Below, in pieces: positions 15,771 to 25,250 of a stretch of DNA of 64,000 bases (the first letter of the stretch is position 1; the number at the start of each line of letters is the position of its first letter). A model generated the notes under the pieces. The model was given only the letters and a program-made list of their open reading frames with translations, did no database searches and was not told where the DNA came from. The stretch is from NCBI RefSeq assembly GCF_014117325.1, contig NZ_CP059732.1, forward strand, positions 744,001-808,000, written 5' to 3'. Origin of the DNA: Spirosoma foliorum (lineage in GTDB: Bacteria; Bacteroidota; Bacteroidia; Cytophagales; Spirosomataceae). Made by a program: the position numbers and the translations under genes.

Positions 15771-17288
15771 ATGTCTACAGTATCGAGAGTTGTTTCTGGT
15801 AGTTTGGCATCTTGGGCTACTATAGGGATAAATTTACTTTCGCAACTATTTATAGTTCCTGTTTATTTAACATATTGGGATGTAAAACTGTACGGTATTT
15901 GGATTGCTATACAAGGACTCTTTTCGATATTGACGATAATTGAAAAAAGTCACATAGGGTTTTTAGGTTATGAGTTTCTTAGGATCGTTAATAATTCCCG
16001 AAATGATTTAGGGGTTAGTATTTTGTCTGGTGTTTGCTATGGAGTAATAATTGGAGCCCTACAGCTAGCAGCAACTTTACTAATTGTGTATTCAGGATTT
16101 TTGTCTTACTGCTTAGGATTTACTATACTAAATGATAAGGTTGTGATGCAGCAGGCAGGTACGTTGTTAATCCTATTAATGATTTCATCATTTATATATG
16201 TAAGTGTTGGAGGAATATTAATACGTGCTTTGTCTGCATTAGATTATTACCCTAGAATGGCTTGGTGGGGTGTGTTTTACTCTTTTTATAATTTATTAAT
16301 ACCCGCTATAGTTGTTAGTCAAGGAGGAAGCCTGATAACAATTGGTATAGCAATACTGATTTTTACTATTGGCTTTGCTTTGTTTGCTTTTGTAGATATG
16401 ATCAATTTGCTGAAAAAAGAAAAAATATCTTTCAAGTCTATATCATGGCTAATAGGCTTCAAAAACGTTAAAAAATCATTCGCAATTGCTGGGAGAGATT
16501 TTCTAGACAGCTTTCGTCAACAAAGTTTACGTGTTATTCTGGCTCCATTGACAGGATCAGCTTCGTTAGTAGCCTTTTTTACAATGCGAACCGGGGCCAA
16601 TGTAGCTTTGCAAGGTTTAAATACAGTTGTTTATCCGCTTGTGCCTGAGCTAAGTAAGTTCCTGCATCAGCGTGACCAAGCTCGGATAGAAGCCGCTTTT
16701 GGTACAATATGGCTTGTAGTTATAGGACTACTCGCTCCTGGAGTGGTTATGCTACAGGCATTGATAGAACCTTTTTTCGTAACCTGGACGCGCCATCAAA
16801 TAAATTTCGATCCTTTACTTTTTTCATTTCTTTCAATAAGCGTATTGATATATGCTATATCTCAACCAGCTACAGCCATTGTAATAACTAATAACTTGCT
16901 AAAAACTCAAGTGATAATTGCAACTATGATAGCTATTGTTATCCTGACTGGCATATGGCTATTAGTTCCAAAAATAGGCATTATTGGTGCCGCAATTAGC
17001 TTATTGTTAGGCGAAATTTCTTCCGCTATATATTACAGAATAGCAGCCAAAAAATGGCTTACTACTCATAGCTTGTCTTGGCCTAATAAGGCATTATTAA
17101 GTGTACTGTTTTCTGCCTTATTTGCAGCAATATCGATGTTAATAATAATACAAGTTCCGCTAATGAAGTGGTTTGTTGTTTTTGCGTTTATATTGTTATC
17201 AGTAGTGAATTTTTACTATTATTGGAAATTATTGCCTGATTTTATAACTGCAAGAGCTAATAAGGTATCAAGGTTATTGACGATTTGA
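15771..17288 (+). CDS. Wzx-type polysaccharide flippase
   Basis: A 505-residue integral membrane protein of the MOP/polysaccharide transport superfamily. Wzx flippases move undecaprenyl-diphosphate-linked repeat units from the cytoplasmic to the periplasmic face. About a dozen hydrophobic segments are spread evenly through the protein, starting with ATIGINLLSQLFIVPVYLTY. A central loop carries the charged stretch around FAIAGRDFLDSFRQQSLR, which is typical of the family's Bacteroidota members. Its neighbours fit: glycosyltransferases on both sides and a Wzy-like polymerase two genes on. No frameshift is seen despite low GC. Specificity cannot be predicted. Confidence 0.85.
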   Translation: MSTVSRVVSGSLASWATIGINLLSQLFIVPVYLTYWDVKLYGIWIAIQGLFSILTIIEKSHIGFLGYEFLRIVNNSRNDLGVSILSGVCYGVIIGALQLAATLLIVYSGFLSYCLGFTILNDKVVMQQAGTLLILLMISSFIYVSVGGILIRALSALDYYPRMAWWGVFYSFYNLLIPAIVVSQGGSLITIGIAILIFTIGFALFAFVDMINLLKKEKISFKSISWLIGFKNVKKSFAIAGRDFLDSFRQQSLRVILAPLTGSASLVAFFTMRTGANVALQGLNTVVYPLVPELSKFLHQRDQARIEAAFGTIWLVVIGLLAPGVVMLQALIEPFFVTWTRHQINFDPLLFSFLSISVLIYAISQPATAIVITNNLLKTQVIIATMIAIVILTGIWLLVPKIGIIGAAISLLLGEISSAIYYRIAAKKWLTTHSLSWPNKALLSVLFSALFAAISMLIIIQVPLMKWFVVFAFILLSVVNFYYYWKLLPDFITARANKVSRLLTI

Positions 17289-17400
17289 TAATCGATAGAA
17301 TGGTGATTTTTGGGATAATTGAGTTATTAACTTGTTATAAATTATTTTACAGATAAATACGTGCTCTATAAAATTATAAATGTGAAAGATTTAACAGTAT

Positions 17401-18558
17401 ATGAAGAACGTTAACCAAATATCTATCGGTAGATTTCATCACTTCCATTTAGCGAGGCAGATGGAAAAACGTGGATTATTAGAATTTATTTGGACAGGTT
17501 ATCCTTTGTTCAAATTAAGAGATGAAGTAGGCATTCCTCATAGCAGAATTAAGAGTTATCCTTGGGTACACTCTATCAACATGGCTAATAAACGTTTTGG
17601 CTTAATAAGATCAAAAAGGATTAATCGTAAAATAGAATGGCTCGCCTGTGAATTAATTGATAAATATGTAGCATCAGAAATCACTTCATCAACTGTTTTA
17701 ATTGCACTCTCATCTATGGGTTTACATGCTGGGATCAAGACCCAGCAGCTTGGGGGCTATTATATATGCGACAGGGGATCATCACATATACGATTTCAAA
17801 ATGAATTATTAATTGAAGAGTACGCTCGTTGGGGATTTTCTTTTGAAGGAATTAATCCACAAGTAATTAAAAAAGAAGAATTAGAGTACGAAGTTGCCGA
17901 CAAAATTACGGTTCCCTCCGAATTTGCGAAAAAATCTTTTATGAGGATGGGAGTCTCGGAAGCGAAAATTTCAAAGATAATTTATGGAGCTAATTTTGAT
18001 CGATTTTTCAAAATTGCTGACCCTCCTAAAAATTGTTTTCGAGTATTTTGGGTAGGTGAATTAAGTATTCGCAAAGGCTTTATGTATCTATACGAGGCAT
18101 TTCAGATGCTTAAGCACCCTCGGAAAGAATTGCTGGTTGTTGGCGCTGTTACCCCGGAAATAAAAAAGCTTTTGGCTTCAAAAAGTACTGCGAATATTAC
18201 TTTTCTCCACAAAGTGGCTAATAAAGATTTGGCCTTATTATATAGTACATCTCACGTTTTTGTCCTACCAAGTATAGAAGAAGGTATGGCTATGGTACAG
18301 GGTGAGGCTTTGGCTTGTGGATGCCCGGTGATAGCAACTACGAATACAGGTAGTGAAGATTTGTTCAAGAATGGAGTTGAAGGCTACATAATTCCTATCA
18401 GATCACCCAATTCTATAAAAGAATGTCTTCAACAATTAGTTGACAATCATTTGTTGCAAAGCCAGATGTCAGAAGCTGCTACTCAGCGAGTAAAACAAAT
18501 AAATGGTTGGGATAGATATGGTGAAGAATTTTCGAAACTAATAGCCTCAATTAATTAA
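17401..18558 (+). CDS. GT4 family glycosyltransferase
   Basis: A 385-residue GT-B fold glycosyltransferase of family 4, expected to add one sugar to the lipid-linked repeat unit in the cytoplasm. The C-terminal donor domain is clear: VFWVGELSIRKGFMYLYEAF, then HVFVLPSIEEGMAMVQGEAL with the E-x7-E pattern, and CGCPVIATTNTGSEDL. The N-terminal acceptor domain is divergent, as usual. VPSEFAKKSFMRMGVSEAKI marks the inter-domain linker. It lies between Wzx and Wzy in the UpxY-led operon. Donor and acceptor sugars are unknown. Confidence 0.88.
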   Translation: MKNVNQISIGRFHHFHLARQMEKRGLLEFIWTGYPLFKLRDEVGIPHSRIKSYPWVHSINMANKRFGLIRSKRINRKIEWLACELIDKYVASEITSSTVLIALSSMGLHAGIKTQQLGGYYICDRGSSHIRFQNELLIEEYARWGFSFEGINPQVIKKEELEYEVADKITVPSEFAKKSFMRMGVSEAKISKIIYGANFDRFFKIADPPKNCFRVFWVGELSIRKGFMYLYEAFQMLKHPRKELLVVGAVTPEIKKLLASKSTANITFLHKVANKDLALLYSTSHVFVLPSIEEGMAMVQGEALACGCPVIATTNTGSEDLFKNGVEGYIIPIRSPNSIKECLQQLVDNHLLQSQMSEAATQRVKQINGWDRYGEEFSKLIASIN

Positions 18559-18607
18559 CTAAAATTTTTACAAAAATTATTCTCTGTCAATATGTTGGCT
18601 ATAAAAT

Positions 18608-20221
18608 ATGTTACGTGCTGATACGAATAATTTCGGTTATATCTCTTGTAATAAACAAGATTTTTTGAGTCAATTTAAACATTGGTCTTGGGTAATATTA
18701 TTGATTTTTTCACTGCTACAATGTATTTTTTTTTACAGTGATTCTAACCTTGTAGCTATTATTACTATCTGCTTCTCGTGGTATGTATTTACGAATACCA
18801 TTTTGCGTAAAAAATTATTGATAAAATTTCCTTTATCTATTTTTTTAATATTTGGTTTCACATTTACGCAGTTCTATTTACCTTTAATTTTTACTTTTTT
18901 AGAAAGAAAACCTGTTGTGCATAATTTATTGCTTCCGTATCAGGTTTTTTTGCATATGTTTCTTGATTTTTTTATATTAGTGGTAGCCCATAAAATATAC
19001 CGATCAAACTACTTAGCAATTAAAGTATATGTAAGGACTATTTTGAAGAAATGGAGTTTTTTTAAAACACCTAGTGATAAACAAATATGGATAATTGGGG
19101 TGATAGGTATAGCTGCTACATTTTATGTCTACATTTATACAAAGGCTGCAACGCAAGTAACTGGCAGTGCTTTTAATAAGCTTATAGAAGCTATGATACC
19201 ATATAGCTATGCTCCTTTTTTTATACCTCTTGGGAAATTGTATGGAAATGCCAGATTATATAAAAATAGAACAACAATATTTCTTGTAGTTTTTACAATT
19301 ATTTTGTTTGTAATAAGTGTTTCCAGAAATAGTAGAGGAGCATTTATGTATGGCTTTACTGCAATTGGATTTGGTTATACATTAGGACTATTACTTGGTT
19401 ACTATAAAACTCCCCCTTTGAAAATAACCAGACTAATTGCTATTGTATTTGCTTGTTGGATTTTTACTAACCCATTAGCAGATTTAGGTACCGCCATGGT
19501 TATTACAAGAGCTCAAAGGGCAGATATTTCAAGTTTAGAATTGTTTGAGAACACCCTGAAAATTTTTGAAGATAAGAACGCAATTGTTGCGAAACGTAAA
19601 GAAGATCAAAATCTAGAGCAAAGCACATGGAATGAAAATTATATTAACAATATATTTTTAGCTAGATTCTGTAATATAAAATACAATGATCTTAGTCTTA
19701 TTCAGGCAAATAAAGTAATTGACTCAAATGACGATATTCTTGAGTTTACACTTTCAAGAATATTGCTAATATTTCCTGCCCCTATTGTAGAAGGATTAGG
19801 CTTAATTGAGAATAAGAGAAAATCAATTGGTTATTCATTTGGTGATTTTTTGTATGCTAAAGCCACTTCAGATTTTGATATGTTAGGTGCTAATTTGGCT
19901 GGACATCTTGATGGTACGGGGATGGCCGCATTTGGTTGGTTTTATTTGTTATTTCTAGGAATAGGAATTATTCCTGTGTACGCTTTATTTGATGCGTTTT
20001 TCATTCATACGCCTATTTTAGTTGACCCTAAAAAAAAATATTTTATTTGGCAAGGCCACTTTAGTCTTTGTGGTTTATTAGCGCTTACATCAATTTTTCA
20101 ATTCTTGCCTTCTGAAAGCGTTGTTACAACAGCAACTTTTATTCTTCGAATCTGGATACAAATGATATTTCTCTATTTTATTCTATATAAATTTTCCTTT
20201 ATTGTAAGTAGATTTTTTTAG
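18608..20221 (+). CDS. Wzy-like polysaccharide polymerase (membrane)
   Basis: A 537-residue very hydrophobic protein with about 11-12 predicted membrane segments and a large soluble loop (roughly residues 300-390, including DQNLEQSTWNENYINN). That layout, its place after Wzx and its poor sequence conservation make it the best candidate for Wzy, which polymerises undecaprenyl-linked repeat units on the periplasmic side. The gene is extremely AT-rich and holds a run of nine T (18726-18734) and one of nine A (20030-20038), both inside the frame. The assignment rests on topology and context, not on a conserved motif. Confidence 0.7.
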   Translation: MLRADTNNFGYISCNKQDFLSQFKHWSWVILLIFSLLQCIFFYSDSNLVAIITICFSWYVFTNTILRKKLLIKFPLSIFLIFGFTFTQFYLPLIFTFLERKPVVHNLLLPYQVFLHMFLDFFILVVAHKIYRSNYLAIKVYVRTILKKWSFFKTPSDKQIWIIGVIGIAATFYVYIYTKAATQVTGSAFNKLIEAMIPYSYAPFFIPLGKLYGNARLYKNRTTIFLVVFTIILFVISVSRNSRGAFMYGFTAIGFGYTLGLLLGYYKTPPLKITRLIAIVFACWIFTNPLADLGTAMVITRAQRADISSLELFENTLKIFEDKNAIVAKRKEDQNLEQSTWNENYINNIFLARFCNIKYNDLSLIQANKVIDSNDDILEFTLSRILLIFPAPIVEGLGLIENKRKSIGYSFGDFLYAKATSDFDMLGANLAGHLDGTGMAAFGWFYLLFLGIGIIPVYALFDAFFIHTPILVDPKKKYFIWQGHFSLCGLLALTSIFQFLPSESVVTTATFILRIWIQMIFLYFILYKFSFIVSRFF

Positions 20222-20271
20222 ATTAATTGCTTGATTGACAATTGTATAGTTATTTTTTATAGGTACAAGCG

Positions 20272-21306
20272 ATGGCAAATATATATTATTTCGGAATTAG
20301 TTATACTAATACTACAACCTATCATAGAGCATCAGCTTTAAAGAGGCTAGGTCATAATGTTATTATATATGATCCATATACGATAATAGCTAATCGACTA
20401 AATAATAAAATTCAATCAAAAATTCACTACATTACAGGGTATTTTTTCTTAGAAAAAGTAATAAATGAATGGCTACTATATATAATTAACACATCTCCTA
20501 AACCCGATGTAATATGGGTAGACAGTGGTGAGCTTTTTGGACCAACCAGTCTAAAAATTTTAAAAATATGGAATTGCCCTGTCATATTATATAATATAGA
20601 TGATTTAACTGGAAAGCGCGATGGCAATCGATTTAAGAATGCCTTAAGATCACTTTTAGCTTATGATCTTGTAGTAGTTGTACGTCCTGAAACACAATAT
20701 GAGTGTCAGCAGCTTGGCGCTAAACGTGTAATACGTGTTTACAGGAGCTATGATGAAAAAGCTCATCTTCCGTTCGATAATCTAGAGGAAATACCTTTGT
20801 CGTTTAAATCGGAAGTAGCTTTTATTGGAACTTGGATGAAATATGAGCGTAGAGATAAGTTTCTTGCTCAACTTATGGACAATGGTGTGCCATTAAGTAT
20901 TTGGGGAGATCGTTGGCAAAAATCGTCTTATTGGGAAAAGTTAAAGCATAGCTATAAGGGAGCTTCTTTGGGAGGAAGAGATTATACTGCTGCCATTCAA
21001 GGAGCAAAAGTTTGTATTGGTTTTTTATCCTCTGGTAATAGAGATCAACATACAACCAGGTCTTTAGAAATACCTTATGCTGCTGGGTTGCTATGTGCAG
21101 AGAGAACATCAGAGCATACTTATCTTTATAAGGAAGGAGTGGAAGCTGTTTTTTGGTCTAGTGCTGAGGAGTGTGCTAGATTATGTCATTTCCTGTTAAA
21201 TAACGATACTAAAAGAGAAGAAATTCGTTTGGCAGGAATTCAACGGGTCAAAGAGTTAAAACTTGGGAATGAAAATGTTTGTGAAGAAATTTTAAAATTG
21301 GTTTAA
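20272..21306 (+). CDS. CgeB-like glycosyltransferase
   Basis: A 344-residue glycosyltransferase of the CgeB/YkvP type (Glyco_trans_1_2 C-terminal domain). The N-terminal half has a GT-B fold with YYFGISYTNTTTYHRASALKRLG and VIWVDSGELFGP. The C-terminal half shows VAFIGTWMKYERRDKFLAQL, SIWGDRWQKSSYWEKL, CIGFLSSGNRDQHTTRSLEI and PYAAGLL, the usual order for this domain. It probably adds one sugar of the repeat unit. Same orientation and low GC as its neighbours; 50 bases behind Wzy. Substrate unknown. Confidence 0.82.
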   Translation: MANIYYFGISYTNTTTYHRASALKRLGHNVIIYDPYTIIANRLNNKIQSKIHYITGYFFLEKVINEWLLYIINTSPKPDVIWVDSGELFGPTSLKILKIWNCPVILYNIDDLTGKRDGNRFKNALRSLLAYDLVVVVRPETQYECQQLGAKRVIRVYRSYDEKAHLPFDNLEEIPLSFKSEVAFIGTWMKYERRDKFLAQLMDNGVPLSIWGDRWQKSSYWEKLKHSYKGASLGGRDYTAAIQGAKVCIGFLSSGNRDQHTTRSLEIPYAAGLLCAERTSEHTYLYKEGVEAVFWSSAEECARLCHFLLNNDTKREEIRLAGIQRVKELKLGNENVCEEILKLV

Positions 21307-21423
21307 GTATAAATCTATATTTATAGATAAGTGTGTAGTTTTATATAGTATCTAAGACGTAAGTTCTTTGATTAATAAGTTATTGTTTCTGTAATTTATA
21401 TTTAAGTATTATATATTATTACA

Positions 21424-22368
21424 ATGGATTTTGAGAAGTATAGCTATAAATATCTTATTAGATTAGCTTATATAATTTTGATTCTACTGTTGATAGAAAT
21501 TGTTTTAAGGTATTATGGATTTCATCAATTTCCTTTATTCGAAGAAAACAAAAATTATGAGTATATTCATAAGCCTAATCAAAATACACTCATATACAGA
21601 AATAAATTTATTACAAATGAGTATTCGATGAGAAGTAACCCAGTTAGCAAATATGATAGTTTGGTTGTTTTACTGATTGGAGATTCTGTTTTGAATGGTA
21701 CAAACCAAGTTGATCAAGATAGTTTAGCTTCGACAATACTAGAAGATACTTTAAAGAAAAGCTTCAACAAAAATGTTCGAGTTTTAAATGTTTCATCATA
21801 CACTTGGGGGCCAGATAATGTGTATTCTTATTTGAAGAGTCATGGTACATTTAATGCTGATATTATAGTGTCTATTAACAACAGCGGTGATGCCTATGAT
21901 AATATGACATTTGAGCCAATTGTTGGTTTGAATCCAAGTATGCCATCCGAAAATTATACGCTAGCAATTATTAGTTTTATGTTGAAAGAATTTAAGGTGT
22001 TTCAGAATTGCGTTTTGTATTCAAAAAGTAATTTAAATGCATCTAAAACTGGAAAATTCAATAAAGGGTTTCAACAAATAAATGACTTAGCTTTGCGCTT
22101 AAATATTCCGTTACTTGTCTATATGCATGCCTCTCGGGAAGAAATATCTCTTGATAAATATAATGAAGATGGTAAAAAAATAATTTCATTCTTTAAGGAA
22201 AACAATAGAGAAGTTATTTGTGATATAAATTATACACTAAAAAATGAATGCTATTTAGATGATATACATCTTAGTGCAAAAGGGCAACGTTTCATGGGTG
22301 AAATATTGTATCCGCATATTTATAATTTATTGAAGAATCTTGATCGAAAAGATAGTCTTTTGAAATAA
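21424..22368 (+). CDS. Membrane-anchored SGNH hydrolase-like protein
   Basis: A 314-residue protein with one N-terminal membrane helix (about 11-29) and an SGNH-type domain. LLIGDSVLNGTNQ carries the block I GDS at 86-88, INNSGDAYDN may be block III, and DDIHLSAKG (D279/D280, H282) supplies the C-terminal Asp-x-His. The domain faces the periplasm if the helix is an uncleaved anchor. In polysaccharide loci such proteins add or remove O-acetyl groups, often working with membrane acyltransferases; two of those are encoded downstream. It is two bases from the following glycosyltransferase gene. The reaction direction is not certain. Confidence 0.75.
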   Translation: MDFEKYSYKYLIRLAYIILILLLIEIVLRYYGFHQFPLFEENKNYEYIHKPNQNTLIYRNKFITNEYSMRSNPVSKYDSLVVLLIGDSVLNGTNQVDQDSLASTILEDTLKKSFNKNVRVLNVSSYTWGPDNVYSYLKSHGTFNADIIVSINNSGDAYDNMTFEPIVGLNPSMPSENYTLAIISFMLKEFKVFQNCVLYSKSNLNASKTGKFNKGFQQINDLALRLNIPLLVYMHASREEISLDKYNEDGKKIISFFKENNREVICDINYTLKNECYLDDIHLSAKGQRFMGEILYPHIYNLLKNLDRKDSLLK

Positions 22369-22370
22369 GG

Positions 22371-23568
22371 ATGAACTTATTACATGTTATTGGTAGTATG
22401 AGCACTATAACTGGAGGTCCAGGCCAGGGAATACGTAATATGTCAATTGAACTAAAAAAATTAAATGTTTACGAAGAAATTTTATGTTTAGATGATCCTA
22501 AGAATTTGGACGATGATAATGATTCTGTATTTATAAATGCAATAGGGCCTTCGCAGGGATCATGGCAGTACAGTGCTAAACTACTACCATGGTTTATAGA
22601 AAATTTGCCCCGATTTGACGTGATTATCTTAAATGGCATTTGGATATATATTAGTTATTCTCTTTGGAGGGCTATAAACTATTTAAAAGCAAATAACTAT
22701 CAACATATACCTAAATTCTTTATTATGCCACATGGCATGTTAGATCCTTGGTTTCAAAAATCATCTAACAGAAGGTTTAAAGCACTTCGGAACTCAATCT
22801 ATTGGATGTTAATTGAACATCGTATTATTCGTGATGCAGATGCACTCTTATTTACTAGCGAAACAGAATTACTCTTAGCACGAAAACCATTTTATCCTTA
22901 CAGACCTAAAAATGAAATTGTTATTGGATATGGAATTCAGGAGCCTCCTCAGTGTAATTTAGATATGCTGGCTGCCTTTAGAGATAGTGTTATGAATACA
23001 TCTGATAATAAGTATATACTTTTTTTTGGCCGTATTCATGAGAAGAAAGGTGTGGATTTATTGATAAAGGCTTATATGCGCTTGCGGAATGATCAGGACT
23101 CGGTTTCTCGCATAATCCCTAAACTCGTTATTGTGGGACCTGGTTTAGATTCTGTTTATGGAATAGGCCTTCAAAAATTAGTTGCTGCCTTTCCCGACGT
23201 AAAAGATGATATTTTTTTTTTCTGATATGATTACAGGAGAAAAAAAATGGGGCGCTATATATGGTTGTGAAGCTTTTATATTACCTAGCTATCAGGAAAA
23301 TTTTGGAATAGCGGTTGTAGAAGCAATGGCTTGTAAAAAAGCAGTACTAATTTCTAATCAAGTAAATATACATGATAAAATTAAAGAGAATAATGCTGGA
23401 ATTGTATTTGAAAACTCTATAGAAGAAATTAGAGTAGCCTTAGAAAAATGGCTAAATCTTTCAAATATAGATCGACAGTTTATGCACAATCAAGCCTACA
23501 CAACCTATAAAAACTACTTTTCGATGACACTTGTAGCAGAGCGTTTCTTGTCGACTATAAATAGCTAA
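22371..23568 (+). pseudogene. GT4 glycosyltransferase split by a frameshift in a ten-T run
   Basis: Two overlapping frames (22371-23225 and 23206-23568) together encode one complete family 4 glycosyltransferase. The first covers the acceptor domain (NLLHVIGSMSTITGGPGQG) and the start of the donor domain (YILFFGRIHEKKGVDLLIKA). The second supplies GAIYGCEAFILPSYQENFGI and VVEAMACKKAVLIS. The break is in a run of ten T at 23212-23221. With nine T the frame reads through (DDIFFSDMITGEKKWGA) and gives 398 residues, normal for the family. It may be a sequencing error, a phase-variable tract or a tolerated slippage site. The gene sits in the repeat-unit assembly operon, so loss would probably change the polymer. 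Confidence 0.85.
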
Positions 23569-23575
23569 GCAAACT

Positions 23576-24505
23576 ATGAAAAGTGCTTCGTCAATACATG
23601 ATATAGATTTTGTGTCGAAAGTTTCTTATTTATATAAGCTGTTTTTGATGCGAGTTAAAGGTGGGCAAAGTTACAATCTCATTCCTTGGGAAGATATTCG
23701 AGAATATGAATCCATATTAGTAAAGTACTGCCCAACAAAACAACGTTTAGTTGAGCATCAGGTACTCGAAATAGGTTACGGTGCTCGCCCTTGGCGACTC
23801 TTATCTATGGCCTCTTTAGGTGTTGATATTAAAGGGATCGATTTAGACCGGCCTGTATACGGACTCAATTTGAAACGTTTAGGAGAGGCTTTAAAATACA
23901 ATGGATTTGAACGATTTATAAAGTCCCTGGTTCGCTGCTTTTTGTTTGATACCAGAGATCTTAATTATTTGAAAAAAGAATTAAGCTATTTAAATAAAAA
24001 GCTGACTATTGATCAATCAAGAATGTTAATAGGAAATGCGGCTGAAAGACGTCATTTTCAAGATGATAGCTTTACATTTGTTTTTTCAGAAGATGTGTTT
24101 GAACATATACCTTCAGCCGATCTCCCTAAGGTGTTAAGCAACATAAAAAACTGGCTGAAAAATGGTGGCATTTTTGTTGTAAGACCTAATGTGTGGACTG
24201 GAATATCCGGTGGTCATGACCCAGATTATTATCCTAATGACATAATTCTAGAAAAGGCACCCCATTCCAAAGCTTGGTTACATTTGCTAGATCCGAACTT
24301 TAAAGTTAACACGTATTTAAACAGATTAAGGTTGCAAGACTATATCGAATTGTTTTCTAAAGAATTCGAGATTCTTGAGATAAAGCATAAACATGATCGC
24401 TTAGGCGAAAAATATCTTACTCCTGATCTATTTAAGAGGCTATCTTCCACTTATTCAAGAGAAGAATTACTTACTAATCAAATCTCTTTTGTGTTACGAG
24501 CGTAG
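23576..24505 (+). CDS. Class I SAM-dependent methyltransferase
   Basis: A 309-residue methyltransferase of the class I Rossmann type. Motif I is VLEIGYGARPWRLLSM (LEIGYG at 64-69), an acidic IDLDRP ends strand 2, and FSEDVFEHIPSADLPKVL with LKNGGIFVVRPN matches the Methyltransf_11 pattern. A roughly 60-residue insert around 110-155 separates the first strands from the core and is unusual. Its place directly behind the GT4 gene (7-base gap) suggests that it modifies a sugar of the same polymer. Substrate unknown. Confidence 0.83.
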   Translation: MKSASSIHDIDFVSKVSYLYKLFLMRVKGGQSYNLIPWEDIREYESILVKYCPTKQRLVEHQVLEIGYGARPWRLLSMASLGVDIKGIDLDRPVYGLNLKRLGEALKYNGFERFIKSLVRCFLFDTRDLNYLKKELSYLNKKLTIDQSRMLIGNAAERRHFQDDSFTFVFSEDVFEHIPSADLPKVLSNIKNWLKNGGIFVVRPNVWTGISGGHDPDYYPNDIILEKAPHSKAWLHLLDPNFKVNTYLNRLRLQDYIELFSKEFEILEIKHKHDRLGEKYLTPDLFKRLSSTYSREELLTNQISFVLRA

Positions 24506-24541
24506 TACTAGTCACTAAATAATAGCTGTAGATAGCTTACT

Positions 24542-25087
24542 ATGTATAACACTGATGCCTATATACGACCATCTTTTTCAATTGAAAATCGATTGGCTAG
24601 AGTTATATGGCATATCTTCTATTTATTTCTGTTTAAATTTTCTCCCAGAACTTTTCACGGTTGGCGCTCATTTATTTTAAGGTGTTTTGGTGCTAAGGTT
24701 GGGCGTGGTGTGCGCGTATATTCTGACGTTAAAATTTGGGCTCCTTGGAATCTTGTTTTAAATGACGAATGTATTGTAGGCGATGGGGCAATTTTATATT
24801 CACAAGCTAAGATTATAATTGGTTATAGAGCTGTAGTATCACAAGGTTCTCATTTATGCACTGGTACTCATGATTACACTTCACCTAGCTTCCCGTTACT
24901 ATGTACACCTATTGAAGTGGGTGATTTTGCCTGGATTGCCGCAGAAGCATTTGTTCATCCAGGTGTTAGTATAGGAGAAGGGTGTGTAATAGGAGCACGC
25001 TCAGTTGTTACTAACAATATGCCTACCTGGTCAGTGTGTTATGGACATCCATGTAAACCGGTGAAGGCGAGAATTATGAATTATTGA
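24542..25087 (+). CDS. WcaF-like hexapeptide acetyltransferase
   Basis: A 181-residue left-handed beta-helix O-acetyltransferase resembling WcaF of colanic acid synthesis, which acetylates a sugar using acetyl-CoA. The N-terminal part has the typical hydrophobic RVIWHIFYLFLFKFSPRTFH. Hexapeptide repeats begin at GAKVGRGVRVYSDVKIWAPW. The catalytic region STHDY-equivalent reads LCTGTHDYTSPSFPL. The C-terminus has GEGCVIGARSVVTNNMP and YGHPCKPVKAR. Full length for the family. It decorates the island's polymer together with the acyltransferases downstream. Confidence 0.88.
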   Translation: MYNTDAYIRPSFSIENRLARVIWHIFYLFLFKFSPRTFHGWRSFILRCFGAKVGRGVRVYSDVKIWAPWNLVLNDECIVGDGAILYSQAKIIIGYRAVVSQGSHLCTGTHDYTSPSFPLLCTPIEVGDFAWIAAEAFVHPGVSIGEGCVIGARSVVTNNMPTWSVCYGHPCKPVKARIMNY

Positions 25088-25250
25088 TATATATATGTGA
25101 ATACTATTTACTATATAAGATAGAATACACTTTCTGCATATAAAGATTTGTATCAAATCTGAATTCGCTTCAGAATTTGGGGATTATACTGTTTAAATGA
25201 ATTTAGTTGCTCGTTAATAAACTGTTTTAGTTTATAAGTTCAGCTTATAA

